In this document: positions 10,286 to 20,100 of the stretch, piece after piece | How positions within the stretch are numbered: the first letter of the stretch is position 1 | Layout of the letters: each line of letters starts with the position of its first letter | Assembly: GCF_028623165.1 (NCBI RefSeq) | Contig: NZ_CP117768.1 | Coordinates: 62,001 to 126,000 of the forward strand | DNA: 64,000 nt | Direction: 5' to 3' | From: Nostoc sp. UHCC 0926 | GTDB lineage: Bacteria > Cyanobacteriota > Cyanobacteriia > Cyanobacteriales > Nostocaceae | Notes under the pieces: model-generated | Seen by the model: the letters and a program-made list of their open reading frames with translations, nothing else | The model's database searches: none | What the model was told of the DNA's origin: nothing | Position numbers and translations under genes: made by a program

Positions 10286-10291
10286 TATAAT
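10286..10291 (+). promoter_or_regulatory. Candidate -10 box for the peptidoglycan-binding protein gene
   Basis: A consensus TATAAT lies 30 bases upstream of the GTG start at 10321, inside the 247-bp divergent gap. No convincing TTGACA-like -35 element is seen 16-18 bases before it, so this would be an extended or activator-dependent promoter. Confidence 0.35.
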
Positions 10292-10320
10292 CCGGTGTAG
10301 CCGTAACTTGAAAAAAGCAA

Positions 10321-11796
10321 GTGAAAACAGGGGTAGATAGCTATTTAACCAAGCTTGCCTCAGTCTATGAGGCATCCGAAAGCATCAAGGTTGTTCCTAC
10401 CGGAGCTAATTTCAAATTTTTGAATTGGAAAAATTTATCTAGCGGTGCGGTGATACGTCTTTTGTCTGTGGCACTGATTATGGGGCTTCCGAGTATAGCT
10501 GGGCAAGCTTTAGCACTTCAGAAAATAGGAAGTAATCGGCCTGAAGTTACCAATAGCCAGAGGTGTTTAAAAAAGTTAGGCTACTTTAACGGCCCGGTGA
10601 CAGGTAAGTTTGCTGGCTTGACTCAGAATGCTGTGATCAAATTCCAGCAAGCCAATAGAATACCTGCTGATGGAGTTGTGGGTACTAATACTCAACGAGC
10701 CTTGCAACGAGCATGTCAGAGTAGAACTTCTAGTAGGAATACCAGTGGCACATTGCGCTCGCCAAGTGGTCAATATCCTGTTCTCTCTCAAGGCAAAACA
10801 GGTGCAGCCGTGACAAGGTTGCAACAGCGTCTACGACAGTTAGGCTATTTGAATGTTAATCCCAATGGGAATTTTGGCCCAATGACCAGAGATGCTGTAA
10901 TTAGATTCCAGCGAAATTATCGCATAGCTGCTAACGGGATTGTAAATCGACAAACTTGGAACACACTACTGGGTTACTCTCCGACTCCAGCCAGATCAAG
11001 TCTCTCTACTCAACAAGTGAGAGAACTACAAGTGCGTTTGCGGCAGCTAGGTTATTTTAAAACTAATCCCACTGGAAATATTGGCCCAATTACTAGAAAA
11101 GCTGTCATTCAATACCAGCGAAATTATCGCCTACCTGTTAATGGCATTGCCAATGCCCAAGTATTGGAGTCAGTGCGTAGAACCTCCACAGGTGGATATA
11201 CTACTCAACAACCAGGCAGAAATTATCTGACTGTGGGCGATCGCGGAAATAATGTCGCATTAGTTCAAGAGCGTTTATCGCAGTTGGGTTTCCCTAATAC
11301 CAATCCTAATGGATTTTTCAGCGATTACACCAGAGAATCTGTGATTTCATTCCAGCAATCTTCTGGAATTAATGCTACTGGAAATGTAGATTGGCCAACT
11401 TGGCAAGCATTAGGATTGAATAGCGTTGCTGGGGGCAATACTGCTGAGGCTAATGGTTATGTAGTACCTGAAACTAATCGCTATCTAGTACCTGTTAATA
11501 CTGGCTATGCTACACCTGAGAATAATCCCTATGTATTACCTCCTGCCAATGGCTATGCTGTACCTGGGACTAATGGCAACACATTAGTTGCTAGTAATCC
11601 TTACAGAGTAATAATACCAATTTCTAGTAATGATACTCTGAGTAAAGTGCAACAATATATACCCGATGCTAGGACGGAGAAATCCCATCTAGGGGATTAT
11701 GTGAATGCTGGAGCATTTAGCGATCGCGCCCAAGCAGAAACGCTATCAAAAAAGCTCCGCTCCTATGGTCTGGATGCACGGGTAAAATTCAATTAA
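10321..11796 (+). CDS. Peptidoglycan-binding protein with four PG_binding_1 repeats and a SPOR domain
   Basis: A 491-aa exported protein. The start is GTG at 10321. A hydrophobic signal segment lies at about residues 55-70 (LLSVALIMGLPSIAGQALA). Four PG_binding_1 (helix-rich wall-binding) repeats follow, each with the L-x-x-LGYF/L ... V(I/V)xFQ pattern: near residues 80-137, 155-215, 228-288 and 300-364. An Asn/Gly/Tyr/Pro-rich linker precedes a C-terminal SPOR-like domain (GDYVNAGAFSDRAQAETLSKKL). SPOR domains bind denuded glycan at division sites. The long N-terminal stretch before the signal may mean the true start is downstream. Confidence 0.82.
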   Translation: MKTGVDSYLTKLASVYEASESIKVVPTGANFKFLNWKNLSSGAVIRLLSVALIMGLPSIAGQALALQKIGSNRPEVTNSQRCLKKLGYFNGPVTGKFAGLTQNAVIKFQQANRIPADGVVGTNTQRALQRACQSRTSSRNTSGTLRSPSGQYPVLSQGKTGAAVTRLQQRLRQLGYLNVNPNGNFGPMTRDAVIRFQRNYRIAANGIVNRQTWNTLLGYSPTPARSSLSTQQVRELQVRLRQLGYFKTNPTGNIGPITRKAVIQYQRNYRLPVNGIANAQVLESVRRTSTGGYTTQQPGRNYLTVGDRGNNVALVQERLSQLGFPNTNPNGFFSDYTRESVISFQQSSGINATGNVDWPTWQALGLNSVAGGNTAEANGYVVPETNRYLVPVNTGYATPENNPYVLPPANGYAVPGTNGNTLVASNPYRVIIPISSNDTLSKVQQYIPDARTEKSHLGDYVNAGAFSDRAQAETLSKKLRSYGLDARVKFN

Positions 11797-14700
11797 ATTG
11801 ACAAACTCAACTGCGAACCTTCCTGAGTTTTATTCACTTCAATCCTAGCTTGGAAAGCTTCTTTGAGGTGGGGCATATGGGTAACAGTGAGGATACAGGC
11901 AAAATCAGAGGAGATCGCATTAATCGCTGCAATCAAGCGATCGCATCCTTCGGCATCCTGTGTACCAAAACCCTCATCGACAATCAACAATTGCAACGCC
12001 GCCCCCGCCCGTTGTGCTAACAATTTCGCCAAAGCCAAACGAATGGCAAAGTTAATTCTAAAGGCTTCCCCACCAGAGTAAGTTTCATAAGATCGCGTTC
12101 CTCTAGAATCGGCGATTAAAATATCTAAGGTGTCTATCAACTTGGCATTTTTCTTTGTTGATTTAGCACTGCGCCCAGCTTTTTGAGTAATAAATTGCAC
12201 ATGAAACTGATTACCACTCAATCGCGAAAGTAGTTGATTTGTTTCGGCTTCCAGTTGCGGTAACACATTCTCAATCATCAGTGCTTGGATACCATTCTTA
12301 CCAAAGGCTTGCGTTAATTCTTGATAAACACGATATTCCTGCTTGCAAGATTGTAGTTGCTGCTGCTGTTGTTCGTACTGAATTTGCAGTGTTTCCAATT
12401 GATGCGCCAACTGTTCCAAACGCCCCAACTTGGCTATTTGCTCATCAAGTTGCCGTCTGCGTATTGCTAGCTGCTGCTCTAGAACTGGAATTTGGGCAGA
12501 TGGGTTAGCTGTTGCTTGTAGTTGCTGGATAATGCTTTCGATTTGTCCGCCGAGTTTTTGCCGCTCCGTTCCTCTGGCGTTTCTGGATTCCTCTAACTCT
12601 TGCAATCTCGTCTGGAGTTGGGGATACTGCTGCTGGGCTGATAGCAGTTGTTGATAGCGCAAATGCCAAGGTTGAGCTTGGCGGACAGCCATGCGGAGGT
12701 TGTTGTGCTGCTCGGAACTGTAGCCAATTTCGGTAATGTGACGTTCAAGAGCCGCGATTTGTTTAGCACATTCAGAATCAGTCTGATCCTGCTGGATTCT
12801 GGTTTGTAATTGAGCAATTTGGGACTGAAGTTCTGGTTTTCGGGCTAATAGTTGCGCTTGTCGCTTAGTCGCATCTTTAATCTGCTGGAGTTTAATTTCT
12901 GCCCATCGCCACCGCTCAACTTCGCTCCGGGCGAGGGCATGGTCTTGTTCATTATAATTAACTTGTTGCAGATATAGGTCTAGCTGCCGGAGTTCGGCTT
13001 GTTTATCGGGAGCGTAATCACCAGCTTGGAGCGATCGCTCTAAATGCTGTTTTTCGGCGGCAATTTGTTGTAATTGTTGTTGGACATCAGTTGTCGCTTC
13101 CAACTGGGCTGCCAACTGTCCTCGCTGTTCACGTAAACCATCGTAAATCGCTAATTGTTGGGAAATTTCGCGATATTCCTGCCTAAGTACCTGAATTTCT
13201 CTGTCAGAGACAGCCATTTGTTCTCTGACTACCCAAAATTGCCCTTGAGTATCTTCTAATTCAGCCTGGGTTTTTTCCACCACCCGACTCCAATGATGTT
13301 CATCTAAAGGACGTTCGCACAATGGACAAAGTGCTTCAGGATTTTGGAGCATTTGCAATTTTTGCTCTAATTCTCCCAGCAGTTTTTCATAATCGCGTTG
13401 GTGAGCTTGCAGGCGTTCGATAAAATGACGCCTTTCTTGCCCTTTTTCTTGGACTCGTTGCAGATAAACCCGCTTTTTCTCCAATTCCTCAATCTGGATT
13501 GCCACATCCATCACCGCTTGTTGCAGTTGCGGTTGGCGGCGGTGCTGGCGTTGCAATTGGTTCTCAGTACTTTGGAGTTGTTCGAGTCGCGCTACTAAAC
13601 CTGCATGAGTGCGATCGAGTTGGCTTTGTAAAGTTGCTCGTTGTTGCAACAAGGGAGTCACTTGCATTTGCAATTGATCTAGACGAGCAACATGGTGACG
13701 AGCTGCGGCTAGTTGTGACAAAGCAGCTTCTACTTCACCTGATTTAGTCAGAGTTTGCTGAATTTCTCGCTCTTGTTGCTGTAAAGCTTCGATTTGGGCT
13801 TGGGCTTGTTGCAGTTGCCGTTCGATTTCGTGAATTTGTTTGGTAAGCTGTTGTTGCTTTTGTTGGCGAGTCTGCCCAGCACGGGTGTATTCTTCAAATT
13901 TGGTAGCAAAGGCTTCTTCTTGAGATTGGAGACTTTGATATTGGGCGTATCCAGCTTTAATCTCAGCTTCTTGGTGTAATATTTTTTCTAAATCTGATAG
14001 TTGAGAGCCAATAGCTGATTGTTCTTGTTGGAGGCGATCGCAATCTTGGGTAAGATTTTGGTATTGCTGCTTGACAAAGCTGAGTTGTTGTTCCCAATTT
14101 TGGCGCTGGTGCTGGACAACTTGCAAACTTTGTAATTGAATATTATCAAAGGCTTGCACTTGTTGCAGTTGGTTAAGTTCGGCTTCTAACTCGACTCTTT
14201 GCGCTTCGGTTGTGTCGCGTTGTTGCAGCTGAATTTTTATCGACTCCAAAGAACGCTCTAACTCTAGCGCCTGTGCTTTGAATTGACGAGAAGATTCCTT
14301 TGCCCGTTCTTCCAAATCATCGTACTGATTGAGTTTCAACAACTCCGCTAAAATTTCTTTGCGTTCCGTCGGGCGCTTGAGCATGAATTCATCGGCACGA
14401 CCTTGACGTAAGTAGGCAGAATTAATAAATGTATCGTAATCGAGCTTGATGTGTTCTAAAATCAAATCCTGTGTTGCTCTTACCCCTTTGCCGGTGAGTG
14501 AGCGAAACCCAGATGGTATTTCGATTTGAAATTCAAGAACGCTAGTACCTCCCCGAATTCGGGTACGAATCACCCGATATTTTTGCTGGTTACTTTGGAA
14601 AGTAAAATCAACCCGAACTTCTTTCGCGCCAGAATAGATGACATCATCTTCAACAGTGGCACGGCTTTCACCCCAAATTGCCCAAGTGATTGCTTCCAGA

Positions 14701-14819
14701 AGTGAAGATTTACCAGCACCATTGGAACCCGAAATACAAGCCGTATGCAAACCGCGAAAATCTAAAGTTGCATCACGGTAACTAAGAAAGTTTTTGAGGA
14801 GAAGTTGTACTGGGATCAT
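11793..14819 (-). CDS. sbcC: DNA repair exonuclease SbcCD, ATPase subunit SbcC
   Basis: SbcC is the SMC-like ATPase of the SbcCD (Rad50-Mre11 type) nuclease, which opens hairpins and cleans double-strand ends. The 1008-aa protein has Walker A GSNGAGKSS near residues 33-41 and a long Gln-rich coiled coil. The zinc-hook CPLC is at residues 498-501, close to the centre as in Rad50. The ABC signature YSGGEAFRINFA and Walker B LLIVDEGFG are near the C-terminus. sbcD is not adjacent. The gene converges on the peptidoglycan-binding gene with a 4-base overlap of stop codons. Confidence 0.93.
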   Translation of the reverse strand: MIPVQLLLKNFLSYRDATLDFRGLHTACISGSNGAGKSSLLEAITWAIWGESRATVEDDVIYSGAKEVRVDFTFQSNQQKYRVIRTRIRGGTSVLEFQIEIPSGFRSLTGKGVRATQDLILEHIKLDYDTFINSAYLRQGRADEFMLKRPTERKEILAELLKLNQYDDLEERAKESSRQFKAQALELERSLESIKIQLQQRDTTEAQRVELEAELNQLQQVQAFDNIQLQSLQVVQHQRQNWEQQLSFVKQQYQNLTQDCDRLQQEQSAIGSQLSDLEKILHQEAEIKAGYAQYQSLQSQEEAFATKFEEYTRAGQTRQQKQQQLTKQIHEIERQLQQAQAQIEALQQQEREIQQTLTKSGEVEAALSQLAAARHHVARLDQLQMQVTPLLQQRATLQSQLDRTHAGLVARLEQLQSTENQLQRQHRRQPQLQQAVMDVAIQIEELEKKRVYLQRVQEKGQERRHFIERLQAHQRDYEKLLGELEQKLQMLQNPEALCPLCERPLDEHHWSRVVEKTQAELEDTQGQFWVVREQMAVSDREIQVLRQEYREISQQLAIYDGLREQRGQLAAQLEATTDVQQQLQQIAAEKQHLERSLQAGDYAPDKQAELRQLDLYLQQVNYNEQDHALARSEVERWRWAEIKLQQIKDATKRQAQLLARKPELQSQIAQLQTRIQQDQTDSECAKQIAALERHITEIGYSSEQHNNLRMAVRQAQPWHLRYQQLLSAQQQYPQLQTRLQELEESRNARGTERQKLGGQIESIIQQLQATANPSAQIPVLEQQLAIRRRQLDEQIAKLGRLEQLAHQLETLQIQYEQQQQQLQSCKQEYRVYQELTQAFGKNGIQALMIENVLPQLEAETNQLLSRLSGNQFHVQFITQKAGRSAKSTKKNAKLIDTLDILIADSRGTRSYETYSGGEAFRINFAIRLALAKLLAQRAGAALQLLIVDEGFGTQDAEGCDRLIAAINAISSDFACILTVTHMPHLKEAFQARIEVNKTQEGSQLSLSI

Positions 14820-15585
14820 TCACGCTATAGCGCCACATCTACTTTTAATAAATAACAGTACAGATGCACTGTTTGTTAGTTTAGCTATCTAGATATCAGG
14901 TTTCTAGTCTTGAAGACATCAATTTTACAAAATTTAACAATAGAAGAAGCAAATTTCTCTTGTTGCATGAAAAAGTTTTGCTGTCTTTGGAGAAAAATAA
15001 AACTTATGTGGAGGTTTGTTGTTATTTCTGCTTGTTATCTGAGAGAAAAACATTCATAGAAGAGTGGCAATACTGCGTAGGTTTTGCCTAAAGAATCACT
15101 CTGGTGTAGGTTGGGGAGCCAGTGCGTTGGGCGGCTCTGCCGACTTGTTCGCGCAGCGTCTCCCCTTGGGAGAAGCAACTGGCGTTTGAGGAACGTAGCT
15201 TGCTTCCCGCAGGGTAACCCAACAAACCAGACAAAATGTTGGTAACGCATTGCCTCAACCCAACATATAATATCAGGCGATGGCGTAGCCCAGAGCAGGC
15301 ATCGCACTTTTGATCTCAATGTCTGTGTCTGAGCCGTCCCCCCTTCTTCATCGGGGAGACTACAGGGGGGTTAAAACGATCTCAAATTCTCACGAATGAT
15401 TTAGGACTGCTATATATCCTTGGACTCCATAAACCTGTCAGTTCACAGATAAGGGCACTCTACTGCCGAGGCAAGGTCGGATCAAGTTATCCGGAAACTT
15501 CTCAACGTCTCCCCTCTATCAGGTTTCTGCGATGCGATCTGCTTTGCAGCAACGCTTCGTGATCGCTTTCAGCCCCTACTCATCC
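14820..15585. other. Long intergenic region with repeat fragments
   Basis: The region upstream of sbcC has no convincing gene. From about 15100 to 15310 it holds the GC-rich dispersed words typical of Nostoc intergenic repeats (GCGCAGCGTCTCCCCTTGGG, GGGAAGCAAGC-type and GCGATGGCGTAGCCC). The open frame seen on the minus strand there is made of these repeats. At 15336-15374 CCCCCCTTCTTCATCGGGG and ACAGGGGGG form part of another repeat. Confidence 0.5.
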
Positions 15586-15729
15586 CTACTCAATCTTCCA
15601 ATTAGGCGTATAACCAGAAGTAACTTGGCTATACATTTGCAAGACCGATGCAGAAATACGTCCTGAGAGTTTTGCGATCGCCCATAGCGCTCTTGTAAAA
15701 TCATTTTCAATTGTTGAGAATTCGCCCAA
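15586..15729 (-). pseudogene. Possible C-terminal gene remnant
   Basis: An open minus-strand frame of 47 residues (FTRALWAIAKLSGRISASVL ... GYTPNWKIE) with coding-like composition ends at TAG 15588-15586. The only start candidate is TTG at 15729, and there is no recognisable ribosome site. It is probably the decayed 3' end of a gene whose 5' part was replaced by the region carrying the 15740 gene. The family is not recognised. Confidence 0.22.
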
Positions 15730-15739
15730 GAAAAAGTTT

Positions 15740-16084
15740 ATGGCAAATATGTCCGGTCAAGACCCCTCGGAAATCCCAGTGGCAACGGTTGATGAAGAAC
15801 GAAAAGGCGCAACTTTCAGCGGTACGGTCATCCTTGGTATAGATCCTGAGGGTGGGGCAGTCGTTTTCTTTAGAGACTTTTTAATTGAAGATTATAAAGG
15901 CGAACTTACCGCTTATCTGGCAACAGATGGCGATATAACGAAAAGCATTGATTTAGGCGAACTCGATCATAAAAGCCCCAGTTTTAAGCTGCCAATTCCG
16001 CTGGGAACGGATACATTACCCTACAATACAGTCGTGTTGAGCGACAAAAAAAGCAAGAAAAAAATCCTGACGATCAATCTATAA
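15740..16084 (+). CDS. Hypothetical protein, DM13-like pattern
   Basis: A 114-aa acidic protein with no signal peptide or membrane segment. The body alternates strands: GATFSGTVILGI, VVFFRDFLIEDYKGELTAYL, SIDLGELDHKSPSFKLPIPL and YNTVVLSDKK. The order dF...L.vyL...LG.L...y.lP....yntVvl resembles the DM13 (electron-transfer) domain, but the match is by eye only and the expected export signal is missing. It is flanked by repeats on both sides and has no operon partner. Confidence 0.55.
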   Translation: MANMSGQDPSEIPVATVDEERKGATFSGTVILGIDPEGGAVVFFRDFLIEDYKGELTAYLATDGDITKSIDLGELDHKSPSFKLPIPLGTDTLPYNTVVLSDKKSKKKILTINL

Positions 16085-16164
16085 AATTTGTAACTTAGCT
16101 CGTAGTTCAGCCAAATTCGATTGCCCTCCTGTATAGATCTCAAATGGGTTCTATAAGCAACAGA

Positions 16165-16404
16165 TACTTCAAAGTCGTGTTGAGGTACTTCAAAGTCGTT
16201 TTGAGGTACTTCAAAGTCGTTTTGAGGTACTTCAAAGTCGTTTTGAGGTACTTCAAAGTCGTTTTGAGGTACTTCAAAGTCGTTTTGAGGTACTTCAAAG
16301 TCGTGTTGAAGTACTCCAAAGTCGTTTTGAGGTACTCCAAAGTCGTTTTGAGGTACTCCAAAGTCGTTTTGAGGTACTCCAAAGTCGTTTTGAGGTACTT
16401 CAAA
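16165..16404. repeat. 21-bp tandem repeat array, 11 full units
   Basis: Unit TACTTCAAAGTCGTTTTGAGG is repeated head to tail from 16165 to 16395, with a 9-base partial unit after it. Units 2-6 are identical. Units 1 and 7 carry GTGTTG, and units 8-11 carry a shared TACTCC variant, so the array grew by at least two expansions. The period is a multiple of three, so both strands stay open (YFKVVLR heptads on the plus strand). Flanking bases show no gene context. It is not the 37-bp LTRR or a 7-bp STRR known from Nostocales. Confidence 0.93.
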
Positions 16405-16724
16405 CTTTGTCGCACCGCAATCAAGTACACAGGTGCGACGCCGAATAGCCCGCCTTCTCTACGAGACGCTCCGCGAACGGCATCGCTTTCATAAATCTCC
16501 ACAAACAAAGTAATGTCTACGATGGTCACTGAGCTTTGTCGAAGTGCGGGCTACGCCTACACTTGACTTTTAAAACAGTCGCTACAAATCTTCAAAACTT
16601 ACGCAGTATTGAGATGATTGAGCTAAATTTCGCCTCAAGGTAAAAGAATAAGGTGATAGGGGAAAAAACGTTAATATACTCAGTAAAAATGTATGTACAT
16701 TTCTGAGATAGATATCATAAACCA
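16405..16724. other. Gap between the 21-bp array and the STAND locus
   Basis: It contains dispersed Nostoc-type words (TCTACGAGACGCTCCGCGAACGG-like repeat at about 16457-16480, and GTCACTGAGCTTTGTCGAAG at about 16525). An ACTTACGCA word at about 16600 matches a MITE end. AT-rich sequence with the palindrome ATGTATGTACAT (about 16689-16700) lies just before the ATG at 16725. No gene was seen. Confidence 0.45.
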
Positions 16725-17153
16725 ATGGATATAGCTCTACTCGTTAAATTTCTCGCTCCCTGTCTACCATTTCTGTTGAATGTGGGTAATAAAGCTGTAG
16801 AAGGGGCATCTCAAAAAGTAGGTGAGGATGTTTGGAATAAAGCCAAAGCGATTTGGGCTAAGTTACATCCCAAAGTAGAGGCTAAGGAAGCAGCGAAAGA
16901 AGCAGCTACGGATGTGGCGCAAAAGCCAGAGGATGAGGATTTACAAACAAGTTTGCGGGTGCAACTCAAGAAGATTTTAGAAGCGGATACAGCACTTGCA
17001 GAGGAAATAGCTAAGATTTGGGAAAAAACAAGTTCAAATAATAGCGCTTCTAATGTCAATGCTCAGTCTTACGGTGACAGTACACAAATAAATACAGCAG
17101 GTAACATTAATAACCCAACCTATGACTTGAGGAGGTACGATAACCCAAAGTAA
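16725..17153 (+). CDS. N-terminal partner ORF of a STAND protein
   Basis: A 142-aa ORF that looks like the N-terminal module found in front of cyanobacterial NB-ARC/NACHT proteins. It has a hydrophobic start (LLVKFLAPCLPFLLNVG, residues 5-21), a helical Ala/Lys/Glu-rich middle (about 30-105), and the Asn/Gln/Gly-rich tail (SYGDSTQINTAGNINNPTYD) that normally runs on into the NTPase domain. Here it ends at TAA 17151-17153, while the NB-ARC frame opens at 17144 in the -1 frame. The pair may be one gene joined by ribosomal frameshifting (see 17130-17195) or one split by mutation. Confidence 0.75.
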   Translation: MDIALLVKFLAPCLPFLLNVGNKAVEGASQKVGEDVWNKAKAIWAKLHPKVEAKEAAKEAATDVAQKPEDEDLQTSLRVQLKKILEADTALAEEIAKIWEKTSSNNSASNVNAQSYGDSTQINTAGNINNPTYDLRRYDNPK

Positions 17154-17195
17154 CCAATATTGCTGTTTTTGGTGCTGAACAGCAAGAAATATTGG
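17130..17195 (+). promoter_or_regulatory. Candidate programmed -1 ribosomal frameshift signal
   Basis: AGGAGG (17130-17135) is an internal Shine-Dalgarno sequence inside the first ORF. Eight bases later, CCCAAAG (17144-17150) is read as C CCA AAG, the X XXY YYZ form, directly before the TAA. Three bases after it CCAATATTGCTGTT (17154-17167) pairs perfectly with AACAGC (17178-17183) and AATATTGG (17188-17195), with a 4-nt AAGA bulge and a 10-nt loop. A -1 slip moves the ribosome from the 142-aa frame into the NB-ARC frame. The layout matches that of E. coli dnaX. Confidence 0.6.
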
Positions 17196-20100
17196 AGTGG
17201 CTAGAACGCAGTACCAAAGTAGAATCGCCTGGGGTTCTCAAAGCAGGGAACCCTAACAAAAGTTTGGCTTACTGGCAGGGACGTAAAACAGAAATTGCCC
17301 AAATACAGCAATGGTTAACTGATAAAAATACTTTCCTAATTGGCATAGAAGGCATCGGTGGCACAGGTAAATCGATGCTGGCTACGAAAATTTATGATGA
17401 AATTGAGGGTTTCCCCAAGCGATTTTGGGCTGATGTCAGTAACGGGGCAGGTTTTAGCGATTTAGCCCGCCAAGTCCTCACAGAATTTGGCTTTCCCGTT
17501 CCAGAACAAGAAGCGCAGTTAGTAGAGGCGCTAGTTAGGTGTTTACGTTCTGGGCAATTTTTACTGATTATTGACAACCTGGAGAGTTTATTACAACCTG
17601 ATAGACAGTGGGGAAGTCTATTTTACGGCGACTTTTTCCAAGTATGGGTGGAACATGGCGGTAATAGTAAGGTAATAGTCACCACCAGGGAAAGACCAGA
17701 ATTAAAAGGCTTTGAGTGGCTACCCCTGAAAGGTTTCCAAGTAGATGAAGGGGTAGCACTGTTAACTGCATTAGGCATTCAGGGAGATGTAACGCAGTTT
17801 GTCGAATTAGTAGATGGGCATCCTCTACTGTTGAGATTGGTAGCAGACTTATTAAAGGCAGAATATTCACAAGACCCGGACTTAAGTAGGTTAGCAGATT
17901 TAGGCTTAGGGAATTTGCGGCAATTCTTGACAGATTCCCAAGTGGTAGGTATCCATCACCGGGAAAATGTGGGGATGGTGTTGGTGTTGGATGCCACTTT
18001 TAATCGGTTGAATGAGTTACAAAAGGCCTTATTGCTGAACATTAGTGTTTATCGTGGTGCGGTTGACAGTGCAGCAGCAGTGGCTATGTTGCGGGGAAGT
18101 TCAGCACCAGAGATTGAGGAAGAATTGAGGAATCTGGTTAAGCGTTCTTTGTTGGTAGACAAACTCAATGGTAAGCGGCGATTTGATTTTCAGCCCCTGA
18201 TTTTGGAGTATGTGCGGTATCAGGCTGGCGATCAGAGTGAGGCGCATCAAAAAGCCATAGATTATTATTGCTCAATTGCTAAACAACCGCCTTGGAAAAC
18301 AAAAGATGATGTTAAAGAATACTTGGAAATCTTTGATCACTTTTATCAGTTGCAAGATTATAACTCTGCCTTTTATAGTATTCGGATTTGCGATGATTTT
18401 TTAACCTTGCGGGGTTATTATGCAGACCAAGTAGAATTATATGGGCAATTGGTAAGTAAATGGGGAGAAATTGGCGCTAGAGAAAACTGGAATTATCAGG
18501 CTGCTCTCATTTTATTAGGCAATACTTACAACTCCCTGGGACAATACCAACGGGCGATTGAGTTTTTGCAGCAGTCTTTGGAAATCAAAAGGGAGATAGG
18601 CGATCGCGATGGCGAAGGTGTTTCCTTGGGCAATTTGGGCAATGCTTACAACTTGCTGGGACAGTACCAACGGGCGATTGAGTTCTACCAGCAGTCTTTG
18701 GAAATCAAAAGGGAGATAGGCGATCGCAATGGCGAAGGTAAATCCTTGGGCAGTTTGGGCAATGCTTACAACTCCCTGGGACAGTACCAACGGGCGATTG
18801 AGTTCTTGCAGCAGTCTTTGGAAATATCTAGGGAGATAGGCGATCGCAATGGCGAAGGTAAATCCTTAAACAATTGGGGCAATGCTTACAACTCCCTGGG
18901 ACAGTACCAACGGGCGATTGAGTTCTACCAAGAGTCTTTGGAAATCAAAAGGGAGATAGGCGATCGCAATGGCGAAGGTATTTCCTTAAACAATTTGGGC
19001 AATGCTTACAACTCCCTGGGACAGTACCAACGGGCGATTGAGTTCTACCAAGAGTCTTTGGAAATATTTAGGGAGATAGGCGATCGCAATGGCGAAGGTA
19101 AATTCTTAAACAATTTGGGCAATGTTTACCACTCCCTGGGAGAGTACCAACAGGCGATTGAGTTCTACCAGCAGTCTTTGGAAATATTTAGGAAGATAGG
19201 CGATCGCAATGGCGAAGGTAATTCCTTAATCGGTTTGGGCTGTGCTTACAACTCCCTGGGACAGTATCAACGGGCGATTGAGTTCTACCAAGAGTCTTTG
19301 GAAATCAAAAGGGAGATAGGCGATCGCAATGGCGAAGGTATTTCCTTAATCGGTTTGGGCAATGCTTACAACTTGCTGGGACAGTACCAACGGGCGATTG
19401 ACTTCTACCAGCAGTCTTTGGAAATATCTAGGGAGATAGGCGATCGCAATGGCGAAGGTAATTCCTTGTGCAATTTGGGCAGTGCTTACAACTCCCTGGG
19501 ACAGTACCAACGGGCGATTGAGTTCTTGCAGCAGTCTTTGGAAATATTTAGGGAGATAGGCGATCGCAATGGCGAAGGTAATTCCTTAATCGCTTTGGGC
19601 AATGCTTACAACTTGCTGGGACAGTACCAACGGGCGATTGACTTCTACCAGCAGTCTTTGGAAATATCTAGGGAGATAGGCGATCGCAATGGCGAAGGTA
19701 TTTCCTTATGCAATTTGGGCAGTGCTTACAACTCCCTGGGACAGTACCAACGGGCGATTGAGTTCTTGCAGCAGTCTTTGGAAATATCTAGGGAGATAGG
19801 CGATCGCAATGGCGAAGGTAATTCCTTAATCGCTTTGGGCAATGCTTACAACTTGCTGGGACAGTACCAACGGGCGATTGACTTCTACCAGCAGTCTTTG
19901 GAAATATCTAGGGAGATAGGCGATCGCAATGGCGAAGGTATTTCCTTATGCAATTTGGGCAGTGCTTACAACTCCCTGGGACAGTACCAACGGGCGATTG
20001 AGTTCTTGCAGCAGTCTTTGGAAATCAAAAGGGAGATAGGCGATCGCAATGGCGAAGGTAATTCCTTAATCGGTTTGGGCAATGCTTATTATCAGTGTGG

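Noticed and set aside
15035..15319. Minus-strand ORF of 94 codons upstream of the 15740 gene
   Set aside because: It is composed of dispersed intergenic repeat words.
16165..16404. CRISPR array
   Set aside because: Units are contiguous with no spacers and no cas genes are present.
16140..16529. Long ORFs on both strands through the 21-bp array (about 116 and 129 codons)
   Set aside because: They exist only because the repeat period is a multiple of three and lacks stops; no ribosome site or family.
18515..18790. Minus-strand ORFs across the TPR region
   Set aside because: They are antisense shadows of the repeated TPR coding sequence.
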